Shown: positions 16,192-25,672 of the stretch, one piece after another | How positions within the stretch are numbered: the stretch's first letter is position 1 | How the letters are laid out: each line of letters starts with the position of its first letter | Assembly: GCF_928392795.1 (NCBI RefSeq) | Contig: NZ_CAKMTJ010000004.1 | Span: forward strand, 124,001-188,000 | DNA from: Rothia nasimurium | GTDB lineage: Bacteria; Actinomycetota; Actinomycetes; Actinomycetales; Micrococcaceae | Reading direction: 5' to 3' | Length of the DNA stretch: 64,000 nucleotides | Notes under the pieces: model-generated | The model's database searches: none | The model's input: only the letters and a program-made list of their open reading frames with translations | Told to the model about the DNA's origin: nothing | Position numbers and translations under genes: made by a program

Positions 16192-17883
16192 TTAGAGACC
16201 AACCTCAGCTTCGAAAGCTGCTTCTTCAAGGCGCTGCTTGAGGAAGGCCAGGAAGCGGCCAGCATCTGCACCGTCTACAACGCGGTGGTCGTAGGTCAGT
16301 GAGAAGTAAGCCAGTGAGCGGATAGCAATCACATCGTTGCCCTCGGCATCCTGGATAACAGCAGGACGCTTATTGGTGGAGCCGATGCCCAGGATCGCTA
16401 CGTTGGGCTGGTTGATGATCGGGGTGAAGAAGACACCGCCGGTCTGGCCGGTGGAGGAGATAGTGAAGGTTGAACCTGACAGCTCCTCGGGGCCGACCTG
16501 GCCGTCACGAGCGCGCTTGGCAACGTCGTTGATCTTCTTTGCGATACCTGCGATGTTGAGGTCGCCGGCGTCCTTGACAACGGGAACGAGCAGACCCTTG
16601 GGGGTGTCAACTGCCAGGCCGATGTTCTCGGAACCGTGGTAGGTGATTTCCTTGAAGTCATCGCTCATGGATGAGTTGAACTGGGGGAACTGCTGCAGAG
16701 CTTCGGTGACTGCCTTGGTGAAGAAGGGCAGGAAGGTGAGCTTGGTGCCCTCGCGAGCCTCGAAGCCGGCCTTAGCCTTGTTGCGCAGGGCAACCAGACG
16801 GGTCAGGTCGATTTCCTGGACGGTGGTCAGCTGAGCTGAAACAGCCAGTGACTCAACCATGCGCTTAGCAACGGTCTGGCGGATGCGGGGAGCCTTTTCG
16901 GTGGTGCCGCGCTTTGAAGACGCTGCAGCCTTGGGGGCTTCCTTCTTGGCAGGTGCGGTAGCGGGAGCTTCAGCAGCGGGGGCTGATGCTACGGGAGCAG
17001 CGCCCTTCTTAGCTTCAGCAGCAGCCAGGACGTCCTGCTTACGGATGCGGCCGCCAACACCGGTGCCCTTGATGGTGGACAGGTCGATGCCTTCCTGCTT
17101 GGCCAGCTTGCGGACCAGGGGAGTGACGTATGCTTCGCCGTTTTCGCCGGAGGGCAGTTCAACAGCGGGGGCCTCTGCAGCTTCGTCGGTGGAGGAAACA
17201 GCGGGTGCTTCTTCCTTCTTTTCCTCAGCTGCGGGTGCTTCTTCCTTCTTCTCTTCTGCGGGAGCAGAAGCGGCTGAAGCGTCACCGATGATAGCCAGAA
17301 CCTGGCCGACTTCGGCGTCCTCGTCTTCCTGGATGCGGATTTCGAGCAGGGTACCGGCTACGGGTGAGGGAACCTCGGTGTCGACCTTGTCGGTGGAAAC
17401 CTCTACGAGGGGCTCGTCAACGGCAACTTCTTCGCCAACTTCCTTGAGCCAGCGGGTGATGGTGCCTTCGGTGACGGACTCGCCCAGAGCGGGCAGGGTA
17501 ACCTCGGTGCCAGAAGCTGAGCCTGAGGACGCGGGTGCGGCAGCGGGTGCCTCTTCCTTCTTTTCCTCAGCTGCGGGAGCTTCTTCCTTTTCTTCAGCCT
17601 TGGGGGCTTCTGCAGCGGGGGCATCGTCAGATGAGCCTGCGCCGGAGCCGTCGCCAATAACGATGAGGGGAGCGCCGACCTCGACGTCCTCGTCCTCTTC
17701 AACGAGAATCTTCTCAACAACACCGGCTACGGGTGAGGGAACTTCGGTGTCGACCTTGTCGGTGGAAACCTCAACAATGGGCTGGTCAACCTCAACGGTT
17801 TCGCCAACCTCAACAAGCCAGCGGGTAACGGTACCCTCGGTTACGGATTCGCCCAGTGCGGGCAGTTCTACGGTGGTGGACAT
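16192..17883 (-). CDS. sucB: Dihydrolipoamide acyltransferase (E2), two lipoyl domains
   Basis: 563 residues, the core of a 2-oxoacid dehydrogenase complex. Lipoyl domains lie at 1-76 (lipoyl lysine K43 in STDKVDTEV) and 126-200 (K166 in the same motif), joined by Ala/Glu/Pro-rich linkers. A peripheral subunit-binding domain follows at about 250-290. The acyltransferase domain ends with DHRVVDGADAG (H533, D537). In actinobacteria this protein is usually the E2 of pyruvate dehydrogenase, named SucB by convention, so the substrate could be acetyl rather than succinyl. E3 is encoded upstream; E1 genes are not here. Confidence 0.93.
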   Translation of the reverse strand: MSTTVELPALGESVTEGTVTRWLVEVGETVEVDQPIVEVSTDKVDTEVPSPVAGVVEKILVEEDEDVEVGAPLIVIGDGSGAGSSDDAPAAEAPKAEEKEEAPAAEEKKEEAPAAAPASSGSASGTEVTLPALGESVTEGTITRWLKEVGEEVAVDEPLVEVSTDKVDTEVPSPVAGTLLEIRIQEDEDAEVGQVLAIIGDASAASAPAEEKKEEAPAAEEKKEEAPAVSSTDEAAEAPAVELPSGENGEAYVTPLVRKLAKQEGIDLSTIKGTGVGGRIRKQDVLAAAEAKKGAAPVASAPAAEAPATAPAKKEAPKAAASSKRGTTEKAPRIRQTVAKRMVESLAVSAQLTTVQEIDLTRLVALRNKAKAGFEAREGTKLTFLPFFTKAVTEALQQFPQFNSSMSDDFKEITYHGSENIGLAVDTPKGLLVPVVKDAGDLNIAGIAKKINDVAKRARDGQVGPEELSGSTFTISSTGQTGGVFFTPIINQPNVAILGIGSTNKRPAVIQDAEGNDVIAIRSLAYFSLTYDHRVVDGADAGRFLAFLKQRLEEAAFEAEVGL

Positions 17884-17925
17884 AGTCCTTCGTGCTCTCC
17901 TTGTGAGTGATAAAAATCTGTAGGG

Positions 17926-17969
17926 GGTAGGCGCTGACCCTATAACCAGGGTTAGGGCTAGCGCCTACC
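17926..17969 (-). terminator. Hairpin between lpdA and sucB
   Basis: A ten-bp outer stem, GGTAGGCGCT with its complement, encloses a GGGT/ACCC inner arm. On the minus strand it is followed nine bases later by ATTTTTA. It may partly terminate lpdA transcripts, uncoupling E3 from E2 levels. Confidence 0.6.
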
Positions 17970-17982
17970 GCAGGGGCTTGTC

Positions 17983-19359
17983 TTAGCCGTGCAGGGGTGC
18001 GCCAGCCAGAGCCATTGCAGCCTCGCCCAGGGATTCGTTCTGGGTGGGGTGGGCGTGGATGAACTGGGCGACGTCCTCGGGGAAGGCTTCCCAGACAACC
18101 CACATCTGGGCTTCACCAATCTGCTCGCCCATGCGCTTACCAACAGCGTGAACGCCGATGATGGGGCCGTTCTTCTCGCGGACGACCTTGACCAGGCCGC
18201 CGGTGCCCAGGATGGAGGACTTGCCGTTGCCAGCCAGGTTGTACTCTGCAACCTCAACGTTTTCCTTGCCGAACTTCTCTTCAGCCTTGGGCTGGGAGTA
18301 GCCGATGGAGGCGATCTCAGGCTCGCAGAAGGTGACCTTGGGGATGTTGATGTCTTCAACAATCTGGGGGTTGAGGCCTGCGATTTCTTCGGCAACGAAG
18401 CGGCCCTGCTGGTAGCCGCGGTGGGCCAGCTGAACACCGGGGACGATGTCGCCGATAGCGTAGATGTTGCCAACGCCGGTGTGCAGGCGCTCGTTGGTGA
18501 TGACGAAGCCACGGTCCATGGTCAGGCCCTGCTCGTCGTAGCCAAAGCCCTCGGTGTTGGGGCCACGGCCGACAGCAACAAGAACGATGTCTGCCTCGAA
18601 GACGGTGCCATCTTCAAGGGTGACCTTGGCGCCGTTGGCGTCCTGTTCAACGGTCTTGAAGAACTTGCCCAGTGAGGACTTGATGCCGCGCTTCTTGAAT
18701 TCGCGCTCAACGACCTTGATGATAGAGGGGTCTTCGTTGGGGACCAGGTGGGGCAGGCCCTCGATGATGGTGACCTCTACGCCCATGGAGTTCCACATGG
18801 AGGCGAACTCGGAGCCGATGACGCCGCCGCCCAGAACGATAGCGCTCTTGGGTAGGTAGTCCATCTGCAAGGCTTCGGTGGAGGTGAGCACGCGGTCACG
18901 AATCTCGATGCCGAAAGTCTTGGAGACAGAACCGGATGCCAGGATGATGTGCTTGCCCTTGTACTCGGTGCCAGCGACGGTGATGGTGTCCTTGCCGGTG
19001 AGCTTGCCTTCGCCCTCGATGACGGTGACCTTCTTCATCTTGAGAAGGCCGGTCAGGCCCTTGAACTTGCCGGCGACGATGCCGTCCTTGTAGTCACGAA
19101 CCTTAGCCATGTCGATGGACTCGAGGGTGGTGTTTACACCGTACTTTGAAGCGTGCTGAGCCTCGGATGCGAGTTCTGCAGCGTGCAGGTAAGCCTTGGT
19201 GGGGATGCAACCGGTGTGCAGGCAGGTGCCGCCCAGGTTGCTCTTTTCGATCAGACCTACGGTGAAGCCCAGCTGTACCGCGCGCAGAGCTGCGGAGTAA
19301 CCGGCGCTACCGCCACCGAGGATGAGGATATCGAATTCTGTTGTTGCCGAATCGGCCAC
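17983..19359 (-). CDS. lpdA: Dihydrolipoyl dehydrogenase (E3)
   Basis: 458 residues, a flavoprotein that reoxidises dihydrolipoyl groups of E2 with NAD+. The FAD-binding ILGGGSAGYSAA, the redox disulfide C46/C51 in GGTCLHTGCIPTK, the NAD-binding GGGVIGSEFASMW and the C-terminal HAHPTQNE (H437, E442) are all present. The start is taken as GTG at 19359 because GGGAG lies seven bases before it; the ATG at 19377 lacks a ribosome site. It is followed by sucB, 99 bp away with a hairpin between. pepA is upstream on the same strand. Confidence 0.95.
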   Translation of the reverse strand: MADSATTEFDILILGGGSAGYSAALRAVQLGFTVGLIEKSNLGGTCLHTGCIPTKAYLHAAELASEAQHASKYGVNTTLESIDMAKVRDYKDGIVAGKFKGLTGLLKMKKVTVIEGEGKLTGKDTITVAGTEYKGKHIILASGSVSKTFGIEIRDRVLTSTEALQMDYLPKSAIVLGGGVIGSEFASMWNSMGVEVTIIEGLPHLVPNEDPSIIKVVEREFKKRGIKSSLGKFFKTVEQDANGAKVTLEDGTVFEADIVLVAVGRGPNTEGFGYDEQGLTMDRGFVITNERLHTGVGNIYAIGDIVPGVQLAHRGYQQGRFVAEEIAGLNPQIVEDINIPKVTFCEPEIASIGYSQPKAEEKFGKENVEVAEYNLAGNGKSSILGTGGLVKVVREKNGPIIGVHAVGKRMGEQIGEAQMWVVWEAFPEDVAQFIHAHPTQNESLGEAAMALAGAPLHG

Positions 19360-19488
19360 GTTGACGCTCCCTTGCATGGGTCGCGGAGGCCTAAGCCCCC
19401 TTATGTACTGTCGTTTTCTAGCTTATCCCTTGAACGCGTCCGCCTGCCACTATTGGCAGGTGTTTTATTGCTCGGGTGGGCATGATTA

Positions 19489-19524
19489 CACCCCGTTACC
19501 TGCTAGAACGCGGGCAACGGGGTG
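19489..19524 (-). terminator. Possible terminator of pepA
   Basis: A nine-bp stem (CACCCCGTT and complement) with an 18-base loop, about 30 bp after the pepA stop. There is no clear T-run, so the call is weak. Confidence 0.4.
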
Positions 19525-19554
19525 CAAATGTAAAAGTTCCCTGGAAAGTAAGGT

Positions 19555-21069
19555 TTAGGCGTAGGCCTCGATGAACTTAATCAGGGTGGCGATGGAGTGG
19601 CCGGTGCCTTCCTTAGGAGTAAAGCCGTAGGGGCCTTCCTCGTTGAAGGAGGGGCCTGCGAAGTCCAGGTGGGCCCAGGGAATCTTTGCGCCGTCCTTTT
19701 CGCCCACGAATTCTTCGAGGAACTGGCCTGCTACCAGCATGCCACCGTAGCGGGAGCCGATGTTCTGCAGGTCGGCGACGGGGGACTTGAGGCTCTTGCG
19801 CAGGTGCTCGGGCATGGGCATGGGCCAGTAGTCTTCGCCGGCTTCGGTAGCTGCTTCAACAACCTGTTGGCGGACGGTATCGTCACCCATGACCGCTGCG
19901 GTGCGCACGCCCAGGGCGATGAGCTGGGCACCGGTCAGGGTTGCGATGTCGAGAAGGACGTCGGGCTCGTCCTCGGATGCCAGGGCCAGGCCGTCTGCCA
20001 TGACCAGGCGGCCTTCGGCGTCGGTATTCATGACTTCAACGGTGTGACCGCTGCGCATGGTCAGCACATCTTCGGGGCGGATGGAGTTGCCGCCAGGCAT
20101 GTTCTCAGCCAGGCAGAGGTAGCCGTGTACGGCAACCGGCAGGTTGAGCTCAGAAGCTGCTGCAACGACGTTGAGGACGGTTGCGGCACCTGCCATGTCG
20201 GACTTCATGGTGGTCATGGATCCGGCGGGCTTGAGCGAAATGCCACCGGTGTCGAAGGTGATGCCCTTGCCCACAATGGCGACGGTCTTTTCGGCCTTTT
20301 CGGGGGTGTACTTGACCTCTACCAGGCGGGGCTTGCGCTCTGAGCCCTGGCCGACACCCGCGATGCCGCCGAAGCCTTCGGCAACGAGTTCTTCGTAGTC
20401 CCAGACCTTGGTTTCAACATTTTCAAGGCCCTCTACGCGGGCAAGGGCACGCTCTGCGAAGGTTTCGGGGTAGAGATGGGAGGGTGGAGTGTTGACCAGG
20501 CGGCGGGTGTGGTCAACGGCCTCACCCAGAATGAGAGCCCGAGTCAGGGCACCTTCTGCCTCAGCGGGGGCTACATCGGTGACAATGAGAACCTCGGCGA
20601 CGGGAGCCTTGACTGAATCGGCAGTCTTGGCCCGCAGCTGGGTATCGGCAAAAGCGCCGTAGGCGGCGCCTTCTGCGATAGCTGCTACTTCCTCAACGGA
20701 TTCTGCGCCCAGGGCGAGGGCTACGGTTTCTACACCGGCAAGCTGGCGGACGGCTGAGCCCGCTGCGTAGCGCAGGGCAACACGGTGGGCAGCGGCATCC
20801 TCCTTCTGAGAGCCTAGGCCGATGAGGGCAACGACGTCGGCGCCCGCCTCGTCGAAGCCGGGAAGCCGAACGAGCTCGTCCTGCCCACCGCTGACTCCCA
20901 AATCCTCCAAAATAGCCTCAAGGCCCTCGGCTGTTTCGGTGTCGAGGGGGTTGCTGGCCAGCGAGGGGCCTTCCTTGCCGGAATAAACGCCGAGTACCAG
21001 CACGTCGGCTTCGAGGGCCTCAAGGTCGGGGGCCGTTACAGAGAATGACAGGTCGTGAGAATCGCTCAC
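19555..21069 (-). CDS. pepA: Leucyl aminopeptidase (M17)
   Basis: 504 residues, a cytoplasmic dimanganese/zinc peptidase that removes N-terminal residues from peptides. The M17 site is complete: K268, D273, K280, D291 and the signature NTDAEGRLVM with D350, E352 and R354. An N-terminal macro-like domain occupies about 1-170. The ATG at 21069 is preceded by a GGGAGAAA sequence. It is divergent from the PAC2 gene, and the 291-bp region between carries a SigR-type promoter facing away from pepA. Confidence 0.95.
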   Translation of the reverse strand: MSDSHDLSFSVTAPDLEALEADVLVLGVYSGKEGPSLASNPLDTETAEGLEAILEDLGVSGGQDELVRLPGFDEAGADVVALIGLGSQKEDAAAHRVALRYAAGSAVRQLAGVETVALALGAESVEEVAAIAEGAAYGAFADTQLRAKTADSVKAPVAEVLIVTDVAPAEAEGALTRALILGEAVDHTRRLVNTPPSHLYPETFAERALARVEGLENVETKVWDYEELVAEGFGGIAGVGQGSERKPRLVEVKYTPEKAEKTVAIVGKGITFDTGGISLKPAGSMTTMKSDMAGAATVLNVVAAASELNLPVAVHGYLCLAENMPGGNSIRPEDVLTMRSGHTVEVMNTDAEGRLVMADGLALASEDEPDVLLDIATLTGAQLIALGVRTAAVMGDDTVRQQVVEAATEAGEDYWPMPMPEHLRKSLKSPVADLQNIGSRYGGMLVAGQFLEEFVGEKDGAKIPWAHLDFAGPSFNEEGPYGFTPKEGTGHSIATLIKFIEAYA

Positions 21070-21243
21070 AGGTTTCTCCCTTCACAACAGAAATAAGAGG
21101 GGCGGGCATAGATAGATGACCGCGCTATCGTGTATAAGCGTAGGCCAAAACTGTGTCCAAATGTAACCTGCACAACGTTGTGGAGCCTAAATAACCCCAG
21201 AGCGAACAGCAAAAGATGCCGGGGCTAGAGTTTAAGCCCCACT

Positions 21244-21271
21244 GGGAATAGCTCTGCATATTCCCAGCGTT
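21244..21271 (+). promoter_or_regulatory. SigR/SigH-type promoter for the PAC2 gene
   Basis: GGGAAT at 21244-21249 and GTT at 21269-21271, 19 bases between, followed by ATACCC. This fits the thiol-stress sigma factor consensus GGAAT-N18/19-GTT of actinobacteria. It lies about 90 bp before the PAC2 start. The -35 also forms one arm of a nine-bp inverted repeat (21242-21250 with 21259-21267). Confidence 0.6.
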
Positions 21272-21360
21272 ATACCCGCGACATTAGGCTACACTGTGCC
21301 CATACCCTGGAGTACTATAGAGACTCACAGAAGACGGGAAGAAAGAAGGGGGCTAGGAAG

Positions 21361-22326
21361 ATGACACACGAAGATCGGCTGTATATAGCTCACGCCGGGG
21401 CGTTTGAAAACGACCGATTGAGAGGTCTGCCCCTCGTCATTGCTCTCTCGCACCCCCAGGACGCCGGTGGCACCGCGGGGCACCTGGGTGAAGTGCTTCT
21501 GCATGAACTTGATAATGTGCCGGTCATCGAGTTTGATGCTGACCGCCTGCACGACTACCGGTCACGCAAGCCCCGCATTACCTTCAAAAAAGACCACTAC
21601 ACTAACCCGGTACTTCCCGAACTCAAGCTGTACGCGGTAGAAGACCGTCTGGGTAAGCCTTTCTTGTTGCTGACCGGTGCTGAGCCCGATTTGCTGTGGC
21701 AGCGGTTTACAGCTGATGTGGTGGATATTGCCCAGCGTCTTGAAGTGTCGGTGGCCCTGTCTGTGACCGGTTTCCCCATGCCGGTGCCGCATACCCGCCC
21801 TATCCCTGTAACGGCGCACGGGTCCCGTAAGGACCTGACGGTCGGCATTTCCTCCTTCCAGCCCGAGGCTTTGGTGCCTGGGTCGGTATCGAGCCTGCTG
21901 GAGGTGCGCCTGACCGAGGCCGGCATTGGAACGGCCGGTTTCGCAGTGAACGTGCCGCAGTACCTGTCGGAGTCGGAGCTGCCCCAGACCGCTCTTGTCG
22001 CTATGGAGCACCTGTCGCTGGCAGCCAAGCTAAGCCTGCCCTCGGATCGCCTGCGTGAGCTGTCCGAGAATGTTCAGCTGCAGATTGACGAGCAGGCTAG
22101 CGCTAGCCCTGAAATTCAGATGATGATTCAGCGCCTCGAAGAGTCCTACGACGCGAACGCCGCCCAGGGGTTCGGTAGCCTCCCCCTCTCTGAGCGTGCC
22201 GCTGGTCGGGTACCTAGCCGGGATGAAATCGGTGATGAGGTAGAGGCCTTCTTGGCTCAGCTCGACCATAACACTCGGGATGCGGACGGCGACGGCCCCC
22301 GCGGCCTGGGCCCCTCCGGTTCCTAA
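21361..22326 (+). CDS. PAC2 family protein (proteasome assembly chaperone-like)
   Basis: 321 residues. The N-terminal 200 follow the PAC2 fold: LPLVIALSHPQDAGGTAGHLG, LLLTGAEPDLLW, SVTGFPMPVPHTRP and FAVNVPQYL are characteristic. The C-terminus (about 235-321) is a charged helix plus a Gly/Asp-rich tail. PAC2 proteins in archaea and eukaryotes help build proteasomes; in actinobacteria the role is not established. No proteasome genes are present in the window. The start ATG has AGAAGGGGG upstream. A SigR-type promoter suggests induction by oxidative or proteotoxic stress. Confidence 0.88.
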   Translation: MTHEDRLYIAHAGAFENDRLRGLPLVIALSHPQDAGGTAGHLGEVLLHELDNVPVIEFDADRLHDYRSRKPRITFKKDHYTNPVLPELKLYAVEDRLGKPFLLLTGAEPDLLWQRFTADVVDIAQRLEVSVALSVTGFPMPVPHTRPIPVTAHGSRKDLTVGISSFQPEALVPGSVSSLLEVRLTEAGIGTAGFAVNVPQYLSESELPQTALVAMEHLSLAAKLSLPSDRLRELSENVQLQIDEQASASPEIQMMIQRLEESYDANAAQGFGSLPLSERAAGRVPSRDEIGDEVEAFLAQLDHNTRDADGDGPRGLGPSGS

Positions 22327-22495
22327 ACCGGCCCGGGCCGGGCCTGGCCCCGCGGTGAAACTGCCTGTGGAAACCCGCTTTAGGGGCGTCATAGATGCGT
22401 CACGGGTTCACCGATTTATGGGAAGCGTGCGCCCCGTGAGGGCTTGATTATTTGCTTTGACAGGGGCGGACGTCGGACGCCCAGCGGGTGGGGAA

Positions 22496-22505
22496 TATCC
22501 ACAGG
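22496..22505 (+). promoter_or_regulatory. TATCCACAGG site upstream of the DUF4192 gene
   Basis: An exact copy of the 10-mer found at 13804, 13849, 28046 and 41912, here preceded by A rather than T, so one mismatch from a DnaA box. It lies 48 bp before the gene start. Confidence 0.45.
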
Positions 22506-22552
22506 CATGCTTGGGCTCGTCTTAGGTACTCTTCTCTATCAGCCTGATAGGT

Positions 22553-23959
22553 ATGACAGAGAATCACCACACCCCAGAAGAACCTATCGTTACCTACCTC
22601 AGCTCGGAGCGCGACGTCCTCGCCCTTGCCCTGCATCTTTTAGGGTACTGGCCTGAAAAGTCCATCATGCTCTTGGCTCTGAGCGATGGGGGAATAGGGC
22701 CCCTGCTGCGTGTTGATATGCCCGATGTTTCTGAGGTAGCGCCGGATGACTTCCTGACCTATATCTTCGAGGCCTTCCCCACCCATAGCCCTACCGGGGA
22801 CCCCATCACCAGTGTATTCTTGCTGCTCTTCGCCGATGGCGCAGCATCCGGAGAAGTGGACGTTTCGGTAGAAAAAACCTTCCTAGAAGCAGCCCAATGC
22901 TATGCGGAGCTCGCACCAGCCCACGCAACCCTTCATGGGCTGAATGTACTCGATGTACTTGCGGTGGGGCAGCAGGCCTACTGGGCTGTGAATCCGGCTG
23001 AAGGGCAGCTGGCTCCTGCTGGTTTTCTAGACGAGGTCTTGACCAGCCCGCTGTATAGCGAACTGGTAGCCCACGGGTCGCTTGTTGCCAGTGATTTACA
23101 TGAAGCCCAGGAACTTAAGAATCGCACAGCACTGGGAACTGAGGACCCAGAGGAACAAGAACGGTGGCAGGTCAATACAGAAGCCTATAGCGCTTTCTAC
23201 CTGGAAGAGAAACAAGAGCAAAACCCCCAAGAAGCCTGCCAAATTGCTGCTGAACTAGAGCTGTGGGAGCAGGCTATAGGTGCCGTTGCGTCCCTGCTTG
23301 ATGGGCCGCGGGGTAGCAAGGGGCTCTACGCTGGGACCTTAGCCGATGCTATACGCGCCAAGGTGATTCCCGATGCAGCTGGTTTTCTGATCGCTTCTTT
23401 CGATAGCTTTGCCACCCTCCAGCTCGTGATTCTTCAGGCCTGCCGTACCCTCAAAGACTCGTTAGCAGCTCTGAGAGCTCTAGAACAGGGCAGCCAAGAA
23501 CTGGGGCTGAACAGGCAAACTACGGGGGATAGGGTTCTGCCCCTGCCGTCAACCCTGCACCGGTACCAGCTCGATCGTCTCAGCCAGCCTGAACAGGGTG
23601 CGCACGATCAGATAGATAGCACCGAAGACAGTCTGAAGGAAATGGCTGAAACTCTCTTTGGTGTAGATCCCACCCCGCCAGACTGGAAGCGCCTGGAAGC
23701 CTTGTGGCATTTGGCAGCCGTGCTGGAAAGCTCCGCTAGGGGGAAAGCCGAAGCTTCCCTCCTTGCTGCACAGGCGTGGGTAAGCTGGATGCGGGGCAAC
23801 TCTACGGAAGCTTTCCACCTGCTGGAGGCTATCGACAGCACCTACCGCGATGGGGGCTCTCTACCCCTGCATTACCTTTTGAGCGTCAGTGCTTTCCCTA
23901 CCTGGCTTACTCTGCCCGGCGGAGCCCCAGAGACCTACGTGACCAAGAACCGCAGATAA
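22553..23959 (+). CDS. DUF4192 family protein
   Basis: 468 residues, no signal peptide or membrane helix, so cytoplasmic. The N-terminal block (LSSERDVLALALHLLGYWPE then SIMLLAL) is the hallmark of actinobacterial DUF4192. The C-terminal part has WHLAAVLESSARGKAEASLL and a Trp/Ala helical region (AQAWVSWMRGNSTEAFHLL) typical of the family's end. The biochemical function is unknown. It is encoded between the PAC2 gene and sigA, which is a common actinobacterial neighbourhood. The stop is followed by 245 bp of upstream control sequence for sigA. Confidence 0.88.
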   Translation: MTENHHTPEEPIVTYLSSERDVLALALHLLGYWPEKSIMLLALSDGGIGPLLRVDMPDVSEVAPDDFLTYIFEAFPTHSPTGDPITSVFLLLFADGAASGEVDVSVEKTFLEAAQCYAELAPAHATLHGLNVLDVLAVGQQAYWAVNPAEGQLAPAGFLDEVLTSPLYSELVAHGSLVASDLHEAQELKNRTALGTEDPEEQERWQVNTEAYSAFYLEEKQEQNPQEACQIAAELELWEQAIGAVASLLDGPRGSKGLYAGTLADAIRAKVIPDAAGFLIASFDSFATLQLVILQACRTLKDSLAALRALEQGSQELGLNRQTTGDRVLPLPSTLHRYQLDRLSQPEQGAHDQIDSTEDSLKEMAETLFGVDPTPPDWKRLEALWHLAAVLESSARGKAEASLLAAQAWVSWMRGNSTEAFHLLEAIDSTYRDGGSLPLHYLLSVSAFPTWLTLPGGAPETYVTKNRR

Positions 23960-24052
23960 GCGGCCGTGCCTTCTTCGCCAGAAAACCTAAAACATGTCAT
24001 ACTTGACTATTGACCCCGCTCAAAGTGTCTCTCAAAAATACAGCTTCCTATC

Positions 24053-24079
24053 GGGAATAGAAGCCCCTACTCGGGCGTT
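24053..24079 (+). promoter_or_regulatory. SigR/SigH-type promoter for sigA
   Basis: GGGAAT (24053-24058), 18 bases, then GTT (24077-24079), matching GGAAT-N18-GTT. As at the PAC2 gene, the sequence around the -10 is GCGTTATACCC and ATACCCTGGA occurs just downstream. The Streptomyces principal sigma gene hrdB is known to have a SigR promoter, which supports the call. Confidence 0.65.
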
Positions 24080-24204
24080 ATACCCACCGATAGATACCCT
24101 GGAAACTGTATTGTGCGAATCGATCACTTGACAGGGTCTTAGGTGTTTTGACCGCGAACACCGCATCACACTCGCTACGGTCAACTAGCTCAGAAAGGTT
24201 TTCT

Positions 24205-25548
24205 GTGTCACCAGCCGCACGCAAGAAAGCAGCCAGCGAAACCGCTGCAACCAAAGCCACCGCTAAAAAAACCTCAACTCGCGCCAAAGCAAAAAAGGCT
24301 GACGAGGCAGCAGACGCCGTAGAAGCAGACGACGAAGAAAGCGCCGCACCTCAGCGAGCCCCCAAGAAGACCGCAGCTAAGAAGGCTGCCCCCAAGAAGA
24401 GCCGCAAGGCTAAGGACGAGGACGACGATTTCGCCGACGACGATATCGATCTGGACGACGAAGACCTCGATACCGACGACATCGAAGATGTCGATGAAGA
24501 CGATGACGAAGACGAGGCAGACTCTGTCACCAAGGAAGAGAAGAAAGAAGCTGAAGCTGTAGCAGCTAAGGGTTCTGGCTTCGTCCTGACCAACAACGAT
24601 GAAGACGATGCCCCTGCCGTCCGCGTTGTTACCCCCGGTGCTACCGCAGACCCCGTCAAGGACTACCTCAAGCAGATCGGCAAGGTTGCCCTGCTGAATG
24701 CTGAGCAGGAAGTCGACCTGGCTATGCGTATTGAGGCCGGCCTCTACGCCGAGCACAAGCTCAAAGAGAACCCCGATATGGACCCGCAGCTCAAGAAGGA
24801 ACTGCGCTGGGTAATTCACGATGGCCGTCGCGCCAAGAACCACCTGCTGGAAGCCAACCTGCGTCTGGTGGTCTCCCTGGCCAAGCGCTACACCGGCCGC
24901 GGTATGCTCTTCCTCGACCTGATTCAGGAAGGTAACCTGGGCCTGATTCGAGCCGTTGAGAAGTTCGACTACTCAAAGGGCTTCAAGTTCTCAACCTACG
25001 CAACCTGGTGGATCCGTCAGGCTATCACCCGTGCAATGGCTGACCAGGCCCGCACCATCCGCATCCCCGTGCACATGGTTGAAGTTATCAACAAGCTGGC
25101 CCGCGTCCAGCGTCAGATGCTGCAGGATCTGGGCCGCGAACCCACCCCTGAAGAGCTCGCTAAGGAACTCGATATGACCCCCGAAAAGGTCATCGAGGTT
25201 CAGAAGTACGGCCGTGAGCCGATCTCCCTGCACACCCCTCTGGGCGAGGACGGCGACTCTGAGTTTGGCGACCTGATTGAGGACTCCGAAGCAGTAGTAC
25301 CTGCCGATGCTGTCTCATTCACCCTGCTCCAGGAGCAGCTGCACTCGGTGCTTGATACCCTCTCTGAGCGCGAAGCAGGTGTTGTTGCTATGCGCTTTGG
25401 TATGACCGACGGCCAGCCCAAGACCCTTGACGAAATCGGCAAGGTCTACGGCGTTACCCGCGAACGTATCCGCCAGATTGAATCAAAGACTATGTCTAAG
25501 CTCCGTCACCCCAGCCGTTCCCAGGTTCTGCGTGACTACCTAGACTAA
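24205..25548 (+). CDS. sigA: Principal RNA polymerase sigma factor (RpoD/SigA)
   Basis: 447 residues. The N-terminus is Lys/Ala-rich (1-70), then strongly acidic (71-108), as in actinobacterial SigA region 1.1. Region 1.2 begins about 148 ([16 protein letters not shown]). Region 2 has the RpoD box [19 protein letters not shown] and the -10 reading helix [16 protein letters not shown]. Region 4 has [15 protein letters not shown] at 24205 is preferred: AGAAAGG lies upstream, while the TTG at 24148 has none. It carries at least one stress promoter upstream and a strong terminator downstream. Confidence 0.95.
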   Translation: MSPAARKKAASETAATKATAKKTSTRAKAKKADEAADAVEADDEESAAPQRAPKKTAAKKAAPKKSRKAKDEDDDFADDDIDLDDEDLDTDDIEDVDEDDDEDEADSVTKEEKKEAEAVAAKGSGFVLTNNDEDDAPAVRVVTPGATADPVKDYLKQIGKVALLNAEQEVDLAMRIEAGLYAEHKLKENPDMDPQLKKELRWVIHDGRRAKNHLLEANLRLVVSLAKRYTGRGMLFLDLIQEGNLGLIRAVEKFDYSKGFKFSTYATWWIRQAITRAMADQARTIRIPVHMVEVINKLARVQRQMLQDLGREPTPEELAKELDMTPEKVIEVQKYGREPISLHTPLGEDGDSEFGDLIEDSEAVVPADAVSFTLLQEQLHSVLDTLSEREAGVVAMRFGMTDGQPKTLDEIGKVYGVTRERIRQIESKTMSKLRHPSRSQVLRDYLD

Positions 25549-25574
25549 AAACCGAACTGCTGTAGTTGCGGTAC

Positions 25575-25621
25575 AGGCGGGTGCCCTTGAGCCTTCTAGC
25601 TCGAGGGGCACCCGCCTTTTT
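25575..25621 (+). terminator. Rho-independent terminator of sigA
   Basis: An 18-bp stem with one mismatch (AGGCGGGTGCCC with GGGCACCCGCCT, extended by CTTGAGC/GCTCGAG) and a six-base loop, followed by TTTTT. Textbook terminator 27 bp after the sigA stop. Confidence 0.92.
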
Positions 25622-25672
25622 GATGGGGTGGGTTGGCATAAGAGAAGGTGGGAGTTGCTAAATATCTGGGAG

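Noticed and set aside
16859..17923. A 354-codon open frame antisense to sucB
   Set aside because: Ser/Ala/Pro-rich translation with no family resemblance; it mirrors the repetitive linkers of the E2 gene, which is certain on the other strand.
22370..22430. GGTTCACCG-like stretch as a tRNA T-arm
   Set aside because: No cloverleaf or acceptor stem could be formed around it.
24128..24133. TTGACA hexamer before sigA as a housekeeping promoter
   Set aside because: No TATAAT-like hexamer at 16-19 bases downstream (the sequence there is GC-rich).
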